DNA from: an uncultured Solobacterium sp.
Lineage (GTDB): Bacteria > Bacillota_I > Bacilli_A > Erysipelotrichales > Erysipelotrichaceae
Assembly: GCA_900547815.1 (NCBI GenBank)
Contig: URHY01000024.1
Location: forward strand, 1 to 26,824
Direction of reading: 5' to 3'
DNA length: 26,824 nt
Numbering within the stretch: position 1 is the stretch's first letter; every line of letters starts with the position of its first letter. Shown one piece after another: positions 26,717-26,824 of the stretch. The notes below the pieces were generated by a model. It made no database searches. It saw nothing but the letters and a program-made list of their open reading frames with translations, and was not told where the DNA came from. The translations under genes were made by a program, and so were the position numbers.

Positions 26717-26731
26717 GTCCTTGGCATTTTT
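26703..26731 (+). terminator. Terminator of the alpha/beta hydrolase gene
   Basis: ATGCCAAGGA (26703-26712) pairs perfectly with TCCTTGGCAT (26718-26727), followed by TTTTT. The coding sequence runs into the stem, and the TAG stop (26714-26716) is in the 5-nt loop. Confidence 0.9.
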
Positions 26732-26734
26732 GAT

Positions 26735-26759
26735 ATAAAAAAACTCGCATTTGCGAGTT
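26735..26759 (-). terminator. Terminator of the tRNA-Gly transcript
   Basis: AACTCGC and GCGAGTT (26742-26748 with 26753-26759) form a 7-bp stem with loop ATTT. On the minus strand it is followed by TTTTTTTATA. It lies 11 bases past the tRNA 3' end. Confidence 0.85.
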
Positions 26760-26770
26760 AATATTTTACA

Positions 26771-26824
26771 TGGAGCAGGTGATGAGAATCGAACTCACGT
26801 AGTCAGCTTGGAAGGCTGAAGTTC
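26771..26824 (-). tRNA. tRNA-Gly, anticodon UCC (3' part; 5' end beyond the window)
   Basis: The minus strand shows the anticodon arm CAGCC-TTCCAAG-CTG with anticodon TCC, a variable loop, the T arm GTGAG-TTCGATT-CTCAT, the acceptor 3' strand CACCTGC, discriminator T and an encoded CCA (26771-26773). The sequence closely resembles tRNA-Gly(UCC) of Firmicutes, which reads GGA and GGG codons. The D arm and 5' acceptor strand lie outside the window. Confidence 0.93.

Noticed and set aside
26742..26759. Inverted repeat as an attachment site next to the tRNA
   Set aside because: It is a simple hairpin followed by a T tract on the tRNA strand, so a terminator explains it; no duplicated tRNA 3' end is present in the window.

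Overview
The window is chromosomal core DNA from a low-GC Gram-positive bacterium that uses the standard bacterial code (TGA is a real stop, for example where livM/livG and the glycosyltransferase/symporter pair overlap). CIRCE-controlled groESL, a cre-like CcpA site, AsnA-type asparagine synthetase, strong AGGAGG ribosome sites and T-tailed terminators all point to Firmicutes. RpoB carries Asn at the rifampicin-contact position that is His in E. coli (H526), and both RpoB and RpoC contain extra segments. This suggests Erysipelotrichia or a relative close to the Mollicutes; that placement is an inference.

Layout. 1-2087: terminator of an upstream unit, a promoter bracketed by two CIRCE operators, groES-groEL and a terminator. 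2088-7458: branched-chain amino acid ABC transporter operon livJ-(attenuator)-livH-livM-livG-livF plus a CBS-ACT regulatory protein; the promoter has a cre-like site on its -35 and an array of TGTAAA repeats upstream. 7458-8666 (minus): one-chain iron-sulfur L-serine dehydratase. 8816-10588: OatA-like O-acetyltransferase. 10607-11314 (minus): unknown lipoprotein. 11366-11562: compact control region with apparently divergent promoters, a minus-strand terminator and an rpoB leader hairpin. 11563-19562: rpoB-rpoC. 19611-19898: small unknown gene directly behind the rpoC terminator. 19909-20916 (minus): asnA. 20998-24099: family 8 glycosyltransferase, sodium-coupled NSS-family transporter and an LDH-like 2-hydroxyacid dehydrogenase. 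24129-25463: MATE exporter. 25515-25753: small unknown acidic protein. 25823-26731: alpha/beta hydrolase. 26742-26824 (minus): tRNA-Gly(UCC), running off the window, with its terminator.

Shared themes. Several genes concern amino acids: branched-chain uptake with a putative ACT-domain sensor, serine deamination to pyruvate, asparagine synthesis, an NSS amino acid symporter, and a 2-hydroxyacid dehydrogenase whose substrate loop looks more like hydroxyisocaproate dehydrogenase than lactate dehydrogenase. The genome is compact: several stop codons lie inside terminator hairpins and convergent genes share hairpins.

I found no CRISPR array, insertion sequence, phage gene or clear new multigene system. 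The items most worth checking are the natural rifampicin-site substitution and insertion in RpoB, the divergent promoter and putative mini-transcript upstream of rpoB, the apparently leaderless glycosyltransferase mRNA, and the regulatory region of the liv operon.
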